Source of the DNA: WRIS01 sp031549175
GTDB lineage: Bacteria; Actinomycetota; Coriobacteriia; Coriobacteriales; Eggerthellaceae
DNA length: 26,419 nucleotides
Assembly (NCBI GenBank): GCA_031549175.1
Contig: JAVBQH010000106.1
Span: 1 to 26,419 of the forward strand
Reading direction: 5' to 3'
Positions 1 to 6,991 of the stretch are shown here, in pieces; position 1 is the first letter of the stretch, and the number at the start of each line of letters is the position of its first letter. Made by a program: the position numbers and the translations under genes. Below the pieces are notes generated by a model. That model saw only the letters and a program-made list of their open reading frames with translations, ran no database searches and was not told the origin of the DNA.

Positions 1-2174
1 TTGAGCGCGCGCGGGATGCCAAGCGTCCCCCGTTCAGCCTTTTCACGTGGCAGCGGCACATAGCTGAAGAGCCGCTGGCTCTTGTACTCGTATACATTGG
101 GCACGTCATTGCCTTCATCATGGGTGCCTGCACCTTTTTCGCAGCGATTGCCGGTGATGAATCGCCGATGCTTGCCGGTGTTCTCATCGATGCCGAAGTC
201 GTTGATCGTAAGAAGACAGCTGTTCGAACAGGCCTTGCAGTGTACGGTCTTGTGGCTCGGTCTCATCTCGTCGAGCTGCCCTGTCGACAGCAGCTGGGTA
301 TGCACCTCGCCGCGCGAACCCATGCGCAGCGATGCCTCGTGGAAGCGGTCGCGCGCAAGCAGGGCGGCGCCGTAGGCCCCCATGTTGCCGGCAATGTCGG
401 GCCTGACGGCGTCGACTTCCGACAGCTGCTCGAAGGCGCGCAGGACGGCATCGTTTAGGAAGGTGCCGCCTTGCACGATGACTTTGGTGCCCACATCATG
501 CGGGTCGCGGATCTTGATGACTTTGAACAGAGCATTCTTGATGACCGAGATGGCAAGCCCGGCGGCGATGTCGCCCACCGTGGCACCTTCCTTCTGCGCC
601 TGCTTCACGCGGCTGTTCATGAAAACGGTGCATCGACTTCCCAGGTCGACGGGGTTTCTGGCCTCGATGGCGGTCTGGGCGAATTCGGCGATGTCGAGGT
701 TCAGCCCTGACGCGAAGCTCTCAATGAAGGATCCGCACCCGCTTGAGCATGCCTCGTTCAGCATGATATGGTCGATAACGCCGTCCTTCACGCGCAGGCA
801 CTTCATGTCCTGCCCGCCTATGTCCAAGATGAACTCGACGCCGGGGAGCATTTCCTGCGCGCCGCGCAGGTGCGCCACGGTCTCGATTTCGCCTGAATCA
901 ACGCGCAAGGCCTCGAGCAGCAGCCCTTCTCCATAGCCGGTGACCGTTGCATGGCCGATGGTGACGAGCGGCTCGTCGGTGGCGGGGTCGGCGGGCAGGG
1001 CGGCATACATGTCCTTCAAGGCGGTCTTCGCACACCCCAGCACGTCGCCTTTGTTGTTCGCATAAAAGGACCAGAGAAGCGCCCCGTCTTCGCCGATCAG
1101 CGCCGCCTTGAAGGTGGTGGAGCCGGCATCGATGCCAAGGTAGGCGCTGCCCCGGTAGGCAGAAAGGCTCCCTTTCGCAACCGTCTCGCCCGCATGGCGC
1201 TCTTTGAACGAGGCATAGGCCTCCTCGTCGGCAAACAGGGGGTCGAGGCGCACCACTTCGGAGCCCTGCACGTCTCCGAGCGTCTTGAGGCGCAAGACCA
1301 CGTCGCAGAGGCGTTCGGGGGAGGCGCCCTTGCCTGCAAGCGCACAGCCGCTCGCTACGAAAAGGTGGGCGTCCTTTGGCACGATGATATGTTCTTCGTC
1401 GAGCTCGAGCGTTTCATAAAAGCGGTTCCGCAGTTCAGGGAGGTATTGCAAGGGGCCGCCGAGAAAGGCCACATGGCCGCGGATCGGCCTTCCGCACGCA
1501 AGCCCCGAGATGGTCTGCGTGACGACCGACTGGAAGATCGAGGCAGAGATGTCCTCCTTGCGTGCGCCTTCGTTAAGGAGCGGCTGCACGTCGGTTTTTG
1601 CGAACACGCCGCAGCGCGAAGCGATCGGGTAGATGGTCTTATGGCTTTTAGACAAGGCGTTCAGGCCGCTCGCGTCGGTGTTCAAAAGCGTCGCCATCTG
1701 GTCGATAAAGGCGCCCGTGCCGCCTGCGCAGGTCCCGTTCATCCTCTGTTCGATGCCTTGGTCGAAGTAGATGATCTTTGCGTCCTCCCCGCCCAGTTCG
1801 ATAGCCACATCGGTCTGGGGGATAAAGGTCTCGACCGCCACCTTCGAGGATATGACCTCCTGCACGAACTCAAGCTTGAGCCATTGAGCGAGCAGAAGGC
1901 CGCCAGATCCGGTGATAGCAATCGTCAGGGGAAGGTCGCCGTATGTTTCGGCCGCTTCCTCAAGCACCTCGATAATCGTGGCACGGACGTCGGCATGGTG
2001 CCGTTTGTAGATTGAGAATTGGATGCGGTTTTCAGTGTCAAGTATTGCAAGCTTCACCGTGGTGGATCCGACATCGATGCCCATATGCAAGGACGCCTTA
2101 TCCGCAATCTCGCACGTAGCCCGGTCTTGACCTGCCCTGTCCTCAGTATTCTTAGCCACAGAAATCTCCTTCAT
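1..2174 (-). CDS. Acyl-CoA dehydratase activase, tandem BadF/BadG/HgdC type, N-terminal part (truncated by window edge)
   Basis: Reading the minus strand from ATG at 2174 gives an open frame of ~724 codons that runs off the left edge. It shows two ASKHA ATPase modules: GIDVGSTT (~residues 32-39), GGEDAK and NGTCAGGTGAF in the first, then GIDAGSTTFK, DIGGQDMK and NEACSSGCGSF in the second. A cysteine cluster follows (CKACSNSC, then GNRCEKG). In the HgdC/BadF family such proteins hydrolyse ATP to drive an electron from a [4Fe-4S] cluster into a 2-hydroxyacyl-CoA dehydratase or benzoyl-CoA-type reductase. Fused members of about 1,400 residues carry a DUF2229/HgdB-like C-terminus, which would lie outside this window. 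The start has AGAGG six bases upstream. It begins 16 bp after the TetR gene and is probably cotranscribed with it. Its dehydratase partner and substrate cannot be told from this sequence. Confidence 0.9.
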   Translation of the reverse strand, partial: MKEISVAKNTEDRAGQDRATCEIADKASLHMGIDVGSTTVKLAILDTENRIQFSIYKRHHADVRATIIEVLEEAAETYGDLPLTIAITGSGGLLLAQWLKLEFVQEVISSKVAVETFIPQTDVAIELGGEDAKIIYFDQGIEQRMNGTCAGGTGAFIDQMATLLNTDASGLNALSKSHKTIYPIASRCGVFAKTDVQPLLNEGARKEDISASIFQSVVTQTISGLACGRPIRGHVAFLGGPLQYLPELRNRFYETLELDEEHIIVPKDAHLFVASGCALAGKGASPERLCDVVLRLKTLGDVQGSEVVRLDPLFADEEAYASFKERHAGETVAKGSLSAYRGSAYLGIDAGSTTFKAALIGEDGALLWSFYANNKGDVLGCAKTALKDMYAALPADPATDEPLVTIGHATVTGYGEGLLLEALRVDSGEIETVAHLRGAQEMLPGVEFILDIGGQDMKCLRVKDGVIDHIMLNEACSSGCGSFIESFASGLNLDIAEFAQTAIEARNPVDLGSRCTVFMNSRVKQAQKEGATVGDIAAGLAISVIKNALFKVIKIRDPHDVGTKVIVQGGTFLNDAVLRAFEQLSEVDAVRPDIAGNMGAYGAALLARDRFHEASLRMGSRGEVHTQLLSTGQLDEMRPSHKTVHCKACSNSCLLTINDFGIDENTGKHRRFITGNRCEKGAGTHDEGNDVPNVYEYKSQRLFSYVPLPREKAERGTLGIPRAL

Positions 2175-2190
2175 GACAACCTCTGGCTTC

Positions 2191-2886
2191 TTATAGTTTG
2201 ATCGATTCGCCTGGTTTGATGAAAAACAGCCGCATGGCTATGAGCGCCATCTCCTCGGGGCTTTCCTGCATGCCCGTCTCGATCCAGTAAGTGATGACCC
2301 CCAGGTAGGCGGAGGCGAAATACGCGACGTAGTAGTTGACGAAGGCCGTCGGCTCCTTGCGATAACGCTCGTGGAGGATGGTCTGGATGAGGTTCGTGCA
2401 GACCGAATCGCGCAGGCGGGGGGCGAAGCGGGTGTCACCGCCGGGGCCGAGCACCGCATGGAGGAAGTCCCCTTCGTGCTGGAGGTAGTCGAAGAGCGCC
2501 ACCAGGAACGGCAGCGGCTTCTTCTTCAGGCGATATGCTGCCAAATCAGAAAGCTTCAAGTCCTTCATCTGGGATTGCAGCTGTTCAAGGTCTTGCAGTA
2601 TCTCGTCTTCGAAGGTAGCCACCAAATCAGATATGTCTTGGTAGTGGTTGTAGAAGGTGCCGCGGTTCAGATCAGCGCGGGCGCAGAGGTCGTTTACCGT
2701 GAACCCGTTGAGGCCCCGCTCCTCCATGAGGGCGATAAGGGCGTCGCGGAAGGCCTTTTTAGACCGCGTGATACGCCGGTCCTGGAGCCCCGGCACGCTG
2801 GGCGCATGCCTGCCATGCGCGTTGCGTTTCTGAACGGGAATCTCCTGATCGATTGCGTCGGCCGGCTTGGTTTTCAGTAGTGGCAT
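2191..2886 (-). CDS. TetR/AcrR family transcriptional regulator
   Basis: A 231-residue protein. After a charged, probably flexible N-terminal stretch of ~35 residues comes a TetR helix-turn-helix: RITRSKKAFRDALIALMEE, then FTVNDLCARADLNRGTFYNHY. The tyrosine-rich recognition helix and following FYNHYQDISDL are hallmark TetR features. The helical C-terminal half would bind ligand and dimerise. I chose the ATG at 2886 over the upstream in-frame start at 2931 because GAAGGAAG lies just before it. The upstream start would also place codons inside the presumed leader. The gene precedes the CoA-dehydratase activase by 16 bp, so it probably autoregulates and controls that gene. A ligand such as an acyl-CoA would fit, but that is inference. 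Confidence 0.88.
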   Translation of the reverse strand: MPLLKTKPADAIDQEIPVQKRNAHGRHAPSVPGLQDRRITRSKKAFRDALIALMEERGLNGFTVNDLCARADLNRGTFYNHYQDISDLVATFEDEILQDLEQLQSQMKDLKLSDLAAYRLKKKPLPFLVALFDYLQHEGDFLHAVLGPGGDTRFAPRLRDSVCTNLIQTILHERYRKEPTAFVNYYVAYFASAYLGVITYWIETGMQESPEEMALIAMRLFFIKPGESIKL

Positions 2887-2914
2887 CCATCTTCCTTCAC
2901 CCGGGGTGGTATTT

Positions 2915-2950
2915 TTGAACACTTCGCACAATAATAAACAAATTGTTCAA
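2915..2950. promoter_or_regulatory. Nested inverted repeats, candidate TetR operator
   Basis: AACAA-A-TTGTT (2937-2947) is a perfect 11-bp palindrome. It lies inside the reach of a wider 7-bp inverted repeat, TTGAACA (2915-2921) and TGTTCAA (2944-2950). Both are just downstream of the predicted -10 box, where a bound repressor would block transcription of tetR and the activase. The assignment to this TetR protein is inferred from position. Confidence 0.5.
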
Positions 2951-2958
2951 TAACGTAT

Positions 2959-2988
2959 ATTGTAGCTGAATACGATCCCGCGGGTCAA
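2959..2988 (-). promoter_or_regulatory. Promoter of the tetR-activase operon
   Basis: On the minus strand TTGACC (2983-2988) is followed after 18 bp by TACAAT (2959-2964), a good sigma70-type pair. It lies ~70 bp upstream of the chosen tetR start. Confidence 0.6.
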
Positions 2989-2995
2989 CAAACAA

Positions 2996-3029
2996 GGCCG
3001 AGAAAAGGGGACAGTCCCCTTTTCTCGGG
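2996..3029 (+). repeat. Palindromic repeat, type A, copy 1
   Basis: Arms CGAGAAAAGGGGAC (2999-3012) and its exact complement (3014-3027) flank a single A. Asymmetric flanks GGCC on the left and GG on the right give the 34-nt element a direction. The same element occurs inverted at 22708-22741 and in direct orientation, cut by the window end, at 26393-26419. Here it sits between the divergent tetR and UPF0210 genes, not in a terminator position. Confidence 0.9.
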
Positions 3030-3056
3030 TGAAGCGGGCCCGGGAGGCGGCAGTTT

Positions 3057-3101
3057 GGGACAGCAGGGATAGTCCTTGGGGCAGCAGGGGGCTGTCTCCT
3101 T
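3057..3101. repeat. Imperfect tandem repeat, possibly a decayed palindromic element
   Basis: Two adjacent units of 21 and 24 nt share GGGRCAGCAGGG and end in TCCTT (3057-3077 and 3078-3101). The GGGACAG and CTGTCTCC pieces resemble the core of the palindromic repeats elsewhere in the window. With the type A element at 2996-3029 it fills much of the ~400-bp intergenic stretch 2887-3289. Apart from the tetR promoter and operator I see nothing else there. Confidence 0.5.
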
Positions 3102-3289
3102 GCATGCTTCAATGCCGACCCCTCCCCCCGCACGCCACCGGCTGGAAATGTGATGGGTAGTAAGAATCTCTTGCGAAAATGCGATGCTGGAGGCGATATT
3201 TGCTAGACTTGTGCGATACGCACACGGCATCTTCGGAACGCCCACCTACCCACAGGGTCGTGGCAAACCGTAAAGAAAAGGACGAACCC

Positions 3290-4654
3290 ATGCAGATCAC
3301 ACCTGCCGAAATCGTTGAGACGCTTTCGATGATCAACAAGCAAAACCTCGATATCCGCACCATAACGCTTGGGCTCAACCTTCGCGGATGCACCCACGAG
3401 GACATCGACGTCATGGCCGGGAAGGTCTATGACCGCATGGCTTCGGCGGCAGAGCAGCTCGTCCCAACGGCCGACCAGCTTGAACGTGAGTTCGGCATCC
3501 CGATCGTCAACAAGAGGATATCCGTCACCCCTATCGCGGAAATATGCGCCGCTACCAAGACGCATGACCTCACCCCTATCGCCGTTGCAATGGACAAGGC
3601 GGGCAAAGAGGTCGGGGTCGATTTCATCGGCGGCTTTTCAGCTCTTGTCCATAAGGGCGCTTCGACCGCAGACAACAAGCTAATCGAGTCGATACCCCAC
3701 GCGCTTACCGTGACCGACCGCGTGTGCTCGTCGGTAAATGTCGCCTCGACGCGGGCGGGCATCAACATGGACGCCATCCTGAAGATGAGCAATATCGTCA
3801 TCGATACGGCACATGCCACCGCCGACCGCGATTGCATCGGCTGCGCCAAGCTTGTGATCTTTGCGAACGCCGTGGAAGACAACCCCTTCATGGCAGGCGC
3901 CTTCCATGGAAGCGGCGAGGCGGATGCCGTGATCAACGTCGGGGTCTCTGGGCCCGGGGTCGTCCGTGCAGTGCTGGCCGACATGGACGAGGACGCCGAC
4001 ATCACCGCAGTTGCGGAGGCCATCAAAGCCACCGCCTTCAAGATCACCCGTGCGGGCGAGCTTATGGCCCGCGAGGCGTCAAGGCGTCTCGGCGTCGCCC
4101 AGGGCATCCTCGACCTCAGCCTTGCCCCGACCCCTGCCGAAGGGGATTCGGTGGCAGAGATCCTTGAAGCCATCGGTGTCGGCACCTGCGGAGGGCCAGG
4201 GACTACGGCCGCGCTTGCCATGCTGAACGATGCCGTGAAGAAAGGCGGGGTCATGGCCTCGTCTTCGGTCGGAGGCCTGTCCGGCGCCTTCATCCCGGTC
4301 TCGGAAGATGCCGGCATGATCCGCGCAGCCGAAATGGGTGCGCTCACGCTCGAGAAGCTAGAGGCTATGACCTGCGTATGCTCAGTCGGCCTTGATATGG
4401 TCGTCGTTCCCGGCGACACGACGCCGGAAACGATCTTCGGCATCATCGCAGACGAATGCGCAATCGGCGTCATAAACAACAAGACCACGGCCGTGCGCAT
4501 CATTCCTGCCATTGGGAAGGCCGTAGGCGACCGGCTGGATTTCGGCGGCTTGCTGGGATATGGCCCGGTCATGCCGGTGAACCAGCATGCGGGAACCGTG
4601 TTCGCACATCGTGGAGGACGCTTCCCCGCCCCGCTGAACAGCCTGAAGAACTAG
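3290..4654 (+). CDS. UPF0210 (DUF711, 'PFL family') protein
   Basis: A 454-residue protein beginning MQITPAEIVETLSMI. It has the family's typical features: NLDIRTITLGLNLRGC near the N-terminus, KRISVTPIAEI, GFSALVHKGAS, DRDCIGCAKLVIFANA, GTCGGPGTTAALAML and a SVGLDMVVVPGDT segment towards the end. Length matches the family (~450). Structures in this family adopt a pyruvate-formate-lyase-like barrel, but no activity is established. No C-terminal glycyl-radical signature (RVxGY) is visible, so calling it a formate lyase would be wrong. I chose ATG 3290 because AAAGAAAAGGAC lies upstream and the protein then starts as the family does. Homologues are usually paired with a small ACT-domain protein; none is adjacent here. 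Confidence 0.88.
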   Translation: MQITPAEIVETLSMINKQNLDIRTITLGLNLRGCTHEDIDVMAGKVYDRMASAAEQLVPTADQLEREFGIPIVNKRISVTPIAEICAATKTHDLTPIAVAMDKAGKEVGVDFIGGFSALVHKGASTADNKLIESIPHALTVTDRVCSSVNVASTRAGINMDAILKMSNIVIDTAHATADRDCIGCAKLVIFANAVEDNPFMAGAFHGSGEADAVINVGVSGPGVVRAVLADMDEDADITAVAEAIKATAFKITRAGELMAREASRRLGVAQGILDLSLAPTPAEGDSVAEILEAIGVGTCGGPGTTAALAMLNDAVKKGGVMASSSVGGLSGAFIPVSEDAGMIRAAEMGALTLEKLEAMTCVCSVGLDMVVVPGDTTPETIFGIIADECAIGVINNKTTAVRIIPAIGKAVGDRLDFGGLLGYGPVMPVNQHAGTVFAHRGGRFPAPLNSLKN

Positions 4655-4683
4655 CTCGGGATCCCGAAGCCTGCCTCCGAGCT
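4653..4683. other. Weak inverted repeat between convergent genes
   Basis: AGCTCGG (4653-4659) and CCGAGCT (4677-4683) can pair across a 17-nt loop, and CGGGATCCCG lies inside. It separates the UPF0210 stop from the PIN stop. No T-tract follows, so a terminator role is uncertain. Confidence 0.3.
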
Positions 4684-5144
4684 TATACCGCCAAAAAAAG
4701 CTCTTCATAGGATATACCCTGGTGCTGTTCGAGCATCTTGAAAAAATCAACGGCATCGAGCGCCCTGATTGAGGAGCGTTTGAACCCTTGTCGATCCCTG
4801 GTAACGATGACATCGGCCTTAAGTTTCAATGCAGCCTGATACAGGCATGCATCTTCAAAATCAGGCCATGCGGATTGCAGGGCTGCGTCAACCTCCGGCT
4901 CTCCGACACTCACCACATGAACATGCTTTCGAAGCTGGACGATTTTGCGTTGTGCCTCTTTTGCGGCTTTGGCCTTGCCGCCGTCGCACAAGATATAAAA
5001 CAAATCGGTAATCTGCGAAGACCCTATCCAAAGTTCGTATTCCCCCAAAGCGCCAAAGGCGAGGAATTTCCTTGCATCATCTGAAAAGGGTTCTCTTCTG
5101 GCAAAGCAGTCGATCAAGATGTTGGTGTCGACCATTGCCTTCAT
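4683..5144 (-). CDS. PIN-domain (PIN_3-like) toxin of a type II toxin-antitoxin pair
   Basis: A 153-residue protein with the PIN nuclease layout: MVDTNILID (Asp6) at the N-terminus, SSQITDLFYIL (Asp47), PDFEDACLYQAAL (Asp95, Asp98) and ADVIVTRDRQGF (Asp117). These acidic residues would coordinate Mg2+ or Mn2+ for RNA cleavage, as in VapC-type enzymes. Its ATG overlaps the stop of the upstream antitoxin gene by four bases (ATGA), so the two are translationally coupled. The family typically cuts tRNA or other RNAs when its antitoxin is lost; the actual target here is unknown. The key acidic residues appear intact, so the toxin is probably active. Confidence 0.85.
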   Translation of the reverse strand: MKAMVDTNILIDCFARREPFSDDARKFLAFGALGEYELWIGSSQITDLFYILCDGGKAKAAKEAQRKIVQLRKHVHVVSVGEPEVDAALQSAWPDFEDACLYQAALKLKADVIVTRDRQGFKRSSIRALDAVDFFKMLEQHQGISYEELFLAV

Positions 5145-5452
5145 AGCTGATCCGATGAATGCAGAAGACCCCGGGCCGCAAGGCGTTCAACCCTGATTTC
5201 CTCATCGTCCATGCTTGAGAACCTATTGCCGGCCGCAAGGGCAAGCCCGTCGACCCAAGACAAGGCTTCTTGCAAGGATTTCCTATCGTAGGCAGCTTTC
5301 CCCTCTTGGGCGAAAGGGAGTTTCTTCTGTTTGATCAGGTAGTCATAAAGCTCGTTTATCGCCTTGGACGGGCTGACGCCGATGGCCTCCAATACGGAAT
5401 TGCCCGCTTCCTTTTTCGCCTGCGACATCCTGGCTGTTACCATGGCATCCAT
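5141..5452 (-). CDS. RelB/DinJ-family antitoxin partnering a PIN toxin
   Basis: A 103-residue protein. The N-terminal part VTARMSQAKKEAGNSVLEAI-GVSPSKAINELYDYLIKQKKLPF matches the ribbon-helix-helix RelB/DinJ pattern, including the terminal LPF. The C-terminal ~50 residues are charged and would wrap the toxin. Start ATG 5452 has AAAGGAG five bases upstream; a second ATG lies four codons... later in frame but is less well placed. The stop overlaps the PIN gene start. The RHH dimer probably binds the palindrome at 5463-5480 and represses the operon. RelB/DinJ proteins classically pair with RelE or YafQ toxins, so pairing with a PIN protein is a mixed-family arrangement. Confidence 0.82.
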   Translation of the reverse strand: MDAMVTARMSQAKKEAGNSVLEAIGVSPSKAINELYDYLIKQKKLPFAQEGKAAYDRKSLQEALSWVDGLALAAGNRFSSMDDEEIRVERLAARGLLHSSDQL

Positions 5453-5462
5453 AATCGCTCCT

Positions 5463-5480
5463 TTGTTGTACGTACAACAA
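5463..5480. promoter_or_regulatory. Perfect 18-bp palindrome, toxin-antitoxin operator
   Basis: TTGTTGTACGTACAACAA is exactly self-complementary. It abuts the -10 box and covers the expected transcription start of the antitoxin-toxin operon. This is the usual site of autorepression by RHH antitoxins. Confidence 0.75.
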
Positions 5481-5488
5481 TTATACCA
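5480..5488 (-). promoter_or_regulatory. Extended -10 promoter of the antitoxin-toxin operon
   Basis: On the minus strand TGG precedes a perfect TATAAT (5480-5485), giving an extended -10. No good -35 box is seen at 17 bp. The start would be near 5473, inside the palindrome. Confidence 0.6.
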
Positions 5489-5526
5489 GAAACGTTAAAT
5501 GATGCACGTGTGTGCAAGAATGCAGC

Positions 5527-5943
5527 TTACTTAGTTGGGGAGCTGGCGTTTTGGGGAGGCGGCAGCTGTTGTGCGTCGGACTTCTTCCGCACTTCGGCAC
5601 CGAAGGGGATGAGGGCGAGTTTTGCCTGTTTGAAGCATTGTATCCCAAAGGGGATACCGATGATGGTGCAGCAGAGCACTATGCCGTTTACCAGGGCCTC
5701 TAGTGCGAGGATCACGCCGCCGAAAATCAGCCAGAATACATTCGCGAACACCGAAGGCACCCCGCCCCCGTACACCACTTCCTTGCCGAAGGGGAAGAAT
5801 GCGAGGCCGGCCATTTTGAAGCACTGGAGGCCGACCGGTATTCCGATTATGGTGACGCACCAAAGGGCGCCAATCAAAACCCAGGTCAGGCCCTGCCATA
5901 GGCCTGCGAAAATGAACCAGAGAATATTCCCGATAACCGTCAT
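5527..5943 (-). CDS. YccF (DUF307) family inner membrane protein
   Basis: A 138-residue membrane protein made of two similar halves. Each half has a hydrophobic helix pair followed by a conserved TIIGIP motif: CVTIIGIPVGLQCFKMAGLAFFPFG and CCTIIGIPFGIQCFKQAKLALIPFG. This internal duplication is the YccF signature. The function of the family is not established. I placed the start at ATG 5943 (MTVIGNILWF) rather than the in-frame upstream start at 5994. It has AAGGGA upstream, and family members begin with the first hydrophobic segment. It follows tlyA by 131 bp on the same strand and seems to have its own promoter at 5993-6022. The C-terminal ~25 residues are polar and variable. Confidence 0.85.
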   Translation of the reverse strand: MTVIGNILWFIFAGLWQGLTWVLIGALWCVTIIGIPVGLQCFKMAGLAFFPFGKEVVYGGGVPSVFANVFWLIFGGVILALEALVNGIVLCCTIIGIPFGIQCFKQAKLALIPFGAEVRKKSDAQQLPPPQNASSPTK

Positions 5944-5992
5944 TGTTGTATCCCTTACCTTGTCAATCAATACCCGTTGCCATGCCGCCCTC

Positions 5993-6022
5993 ATTCTAAG
6001 GCAGCCCTATAGGGAAGATCAA
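5993..6022 (-). promoter_or_regulatory. Candidate promoter of yccF
   Basis: On the minus strand TTGATC (6017-6022) and TAGAAT (5993-5998) are separated by 18 bp. An overlapping alternative pair, TTGTCA-17-TATAGG, lies slightly upstream. Either would serve the yccF gene. Confidence 0.4.
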
Positions 6023-6074
6023 GGCTGTTGACAAATGGATGGATTGCCCTGAATGCCCGGCCTCGGACATCGGC

Positions 6075-6827
6075 TCAAAGAATCGGAGCCTGTTCAGGGG
6101 CCGCGAACACCGCACGCACAAGGTACTCGACGTTGCCTTCTGCTCCCTTGATCGGCGACTCGATGACGCCTTCCGGGCAAAACCCTGTCTTCCGCAACGC
6201 CTCATGCACCTCCTGCACGACACGGAGGCGCACCTTCCCGTCGTACACGATGCCCTTGTCCGTCTCCTCGGCGCGGGCTTCGAACTGCGGCTTGACCAAG
6301 CCGATAAAGACCGTCCCTGGTTTCGCGTAGCGGGCAAACACCGGGGACAACCGGGCCAGCCCGATGAAGCTCAAATCTGCGACGATCAGGTCGAAAGGTG
6401 CCCCGACCTCATCCGGATCGGCATGCTTGATGTTGGTCCTTTCGTATACCGCAACGCGTTCGTCATTGCGCAAGGCCCAGGCAAGCTGGCCGTAATTCAC
6501 ATCAACGCAGCTGACGTGCGCCGCCCCGGCCTGCAAAAGGCAGTCGGTGAAGCCGCCGGTCGACGATCCGACATCGAGGCATTTCAGGCCTTTGACATCC
6601 TGCCCGAACTCGTCGAGGGCCGCCTGCAGCTTGAATCCTCCACGGGAAACGAAGCGCTTTGCCGCCTTTACCGAGACTGCGGCTTCGGGAGCAACCGTAA
6701 GGGCGGCGCTTTGGGCGTACACGTTGTCGACTTTCACGGTATGCGCGAGTATCGCACGCAGCGCCGCGTCTTCGTCGGGGAAATAGCCTGATTCGACAAG
6801 CCAGGTATCCAAGCGCATCTTCTTCAT
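6075..6827 (-). CDS. tlyA: TlyA family rRNA 2'-O-methyltransferase (hemolysin A-like)
   Basis: A 250-residue protein with an N-terminal S4 RNA-binding domain (RLDTWLVESGYFPDEDAALRAILAHTVKVD, ~residues 5-60) and a FtsJ-like Rossmann methyltransferase. The SAM-binding loop LDVGSSTGGFTDCLL is at ~84-98, with ADLSFIGL and LVKPQFE as later catalytic-core motifs. TlyA enzymes of actinobacteria methylate cytidines in 16S and/or 23S rRNA and affect capreomycin sensitivity; which sites apply here is not visible. The old 'hemolysin' name does not imply toxin activity. No Shine-Dalgarno is seen close to ATG 6827, but a perfect TATAAT lies six bases upstream, suggesting a leaderless mRNA. Confidence 0.92.
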   Translation of the reverse strand: MKKMRLDTWLVESGYFPDEDAALRAILAHTVKVDNVYAQSAALTVAPEAAVSVKAAKRFVSRGGFKLQAALDEFGQDVKGLKCLDVGSSTGGFTDCLLQAGAAHVSCVDVNYGQLAWALRNDERVAVYERTNIKHADPDEVGAPFDLIVADLSFIGLARLSPVFARYAKPGTVFIGLVKPQFEARAEETDKGIVYDGKVRLRVVQEVHEALRKTGFCPEGVIESPIKGAEGNVEYLVRAVFAAPEQAPIL

Positions 6828-6833
6828 GCTTGC

Positions 6834-6839
6834 ATTATA
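6834..6839 (-). promoter_or_regulatory. -10 box of tlyA, placed for leaderless transcription
   Basis: TATAAT on the minus strand ends six bases before the tlyA ATG, so transcription should start at or very near the start codon. The -35 region is poor. Confidence 0.55.
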
Positions 6840-6927
6840 TCCCTCTCCCTTAAAGGCCGCACCTGCGTGGCCTGTGAAGCCGAAATGCCTACATCTTGTG
6901 TGTTAAGGCCAAATGGCATACCCCATG

Positions 6928-6945
6928 TACGAAATATATATCGTA
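6928..6945. promoter_or_regulatory. Near-palindrome, candidate PadR operator
   Basis: An 18-bp sequence with perfect TACGA/TCGTA ends around an AT-only centre (16 of 18 positions symmetric). It lies immediately upstream of the TTGCGT -35 box of padR, in an AT-rich island within GC-rich DNA. Binding by the PadR protein is inferred from position. Confidence 0.45.
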
Positions 6946-6986
6946 TTGCGTAATATATGTTAAACCTTTATACTGCCTAATATGAT
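6946..6986 (+). promoter_or_regulatory. padR promoter region with two possible -10 boxes
   Basis: TTGCGT (6946-6951) and TATACT (6969-6974), 17 bp apart, form a standard promoter. A second -10-like box, TATGAT (6981-6986), ends five bases before ATG 6992. With TGTTAA (6958-6963) 17 bp upstream it would give a leaderless transcript. Confidence 0.5.
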
Positions 6987-6991
6987 ATAGT

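Noticed and set aside
951..2015. A 354-codon plus-strand open frame
   Set aside because: It is antisense to the CoA-dehydratase activase, whose ATPase motifs are clear in the minus frame. Its translation shows no recognisable domain.
2996..3101. CRISPR array suspected from repeated GGGGACAG motifs
   Set aside because: No regular repeat-spacer pattern, no cas genes, and the motifs are palindromic elements dispersed across the window.
3427..4572. A 381-codon minus-strand open frame
   Set aside because: It is antisense to the UPF0210 gene; the Ser/Ala/Thr/Met-rich composition is a frame artefact.
3290..4654. UPF0210 protein as a pyruvate formate-lyase
   Set aside because: No glycyl-radical motif and no adjacent activating enzyme; only the fold is related.
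6075..6827. tlyA as a true haemolysin or virulence factor
   Set aside because: The S4 and FtsJ-like methyltransferase motifs indicate an rRNA methyltransferase; the haemolysin name is historical.
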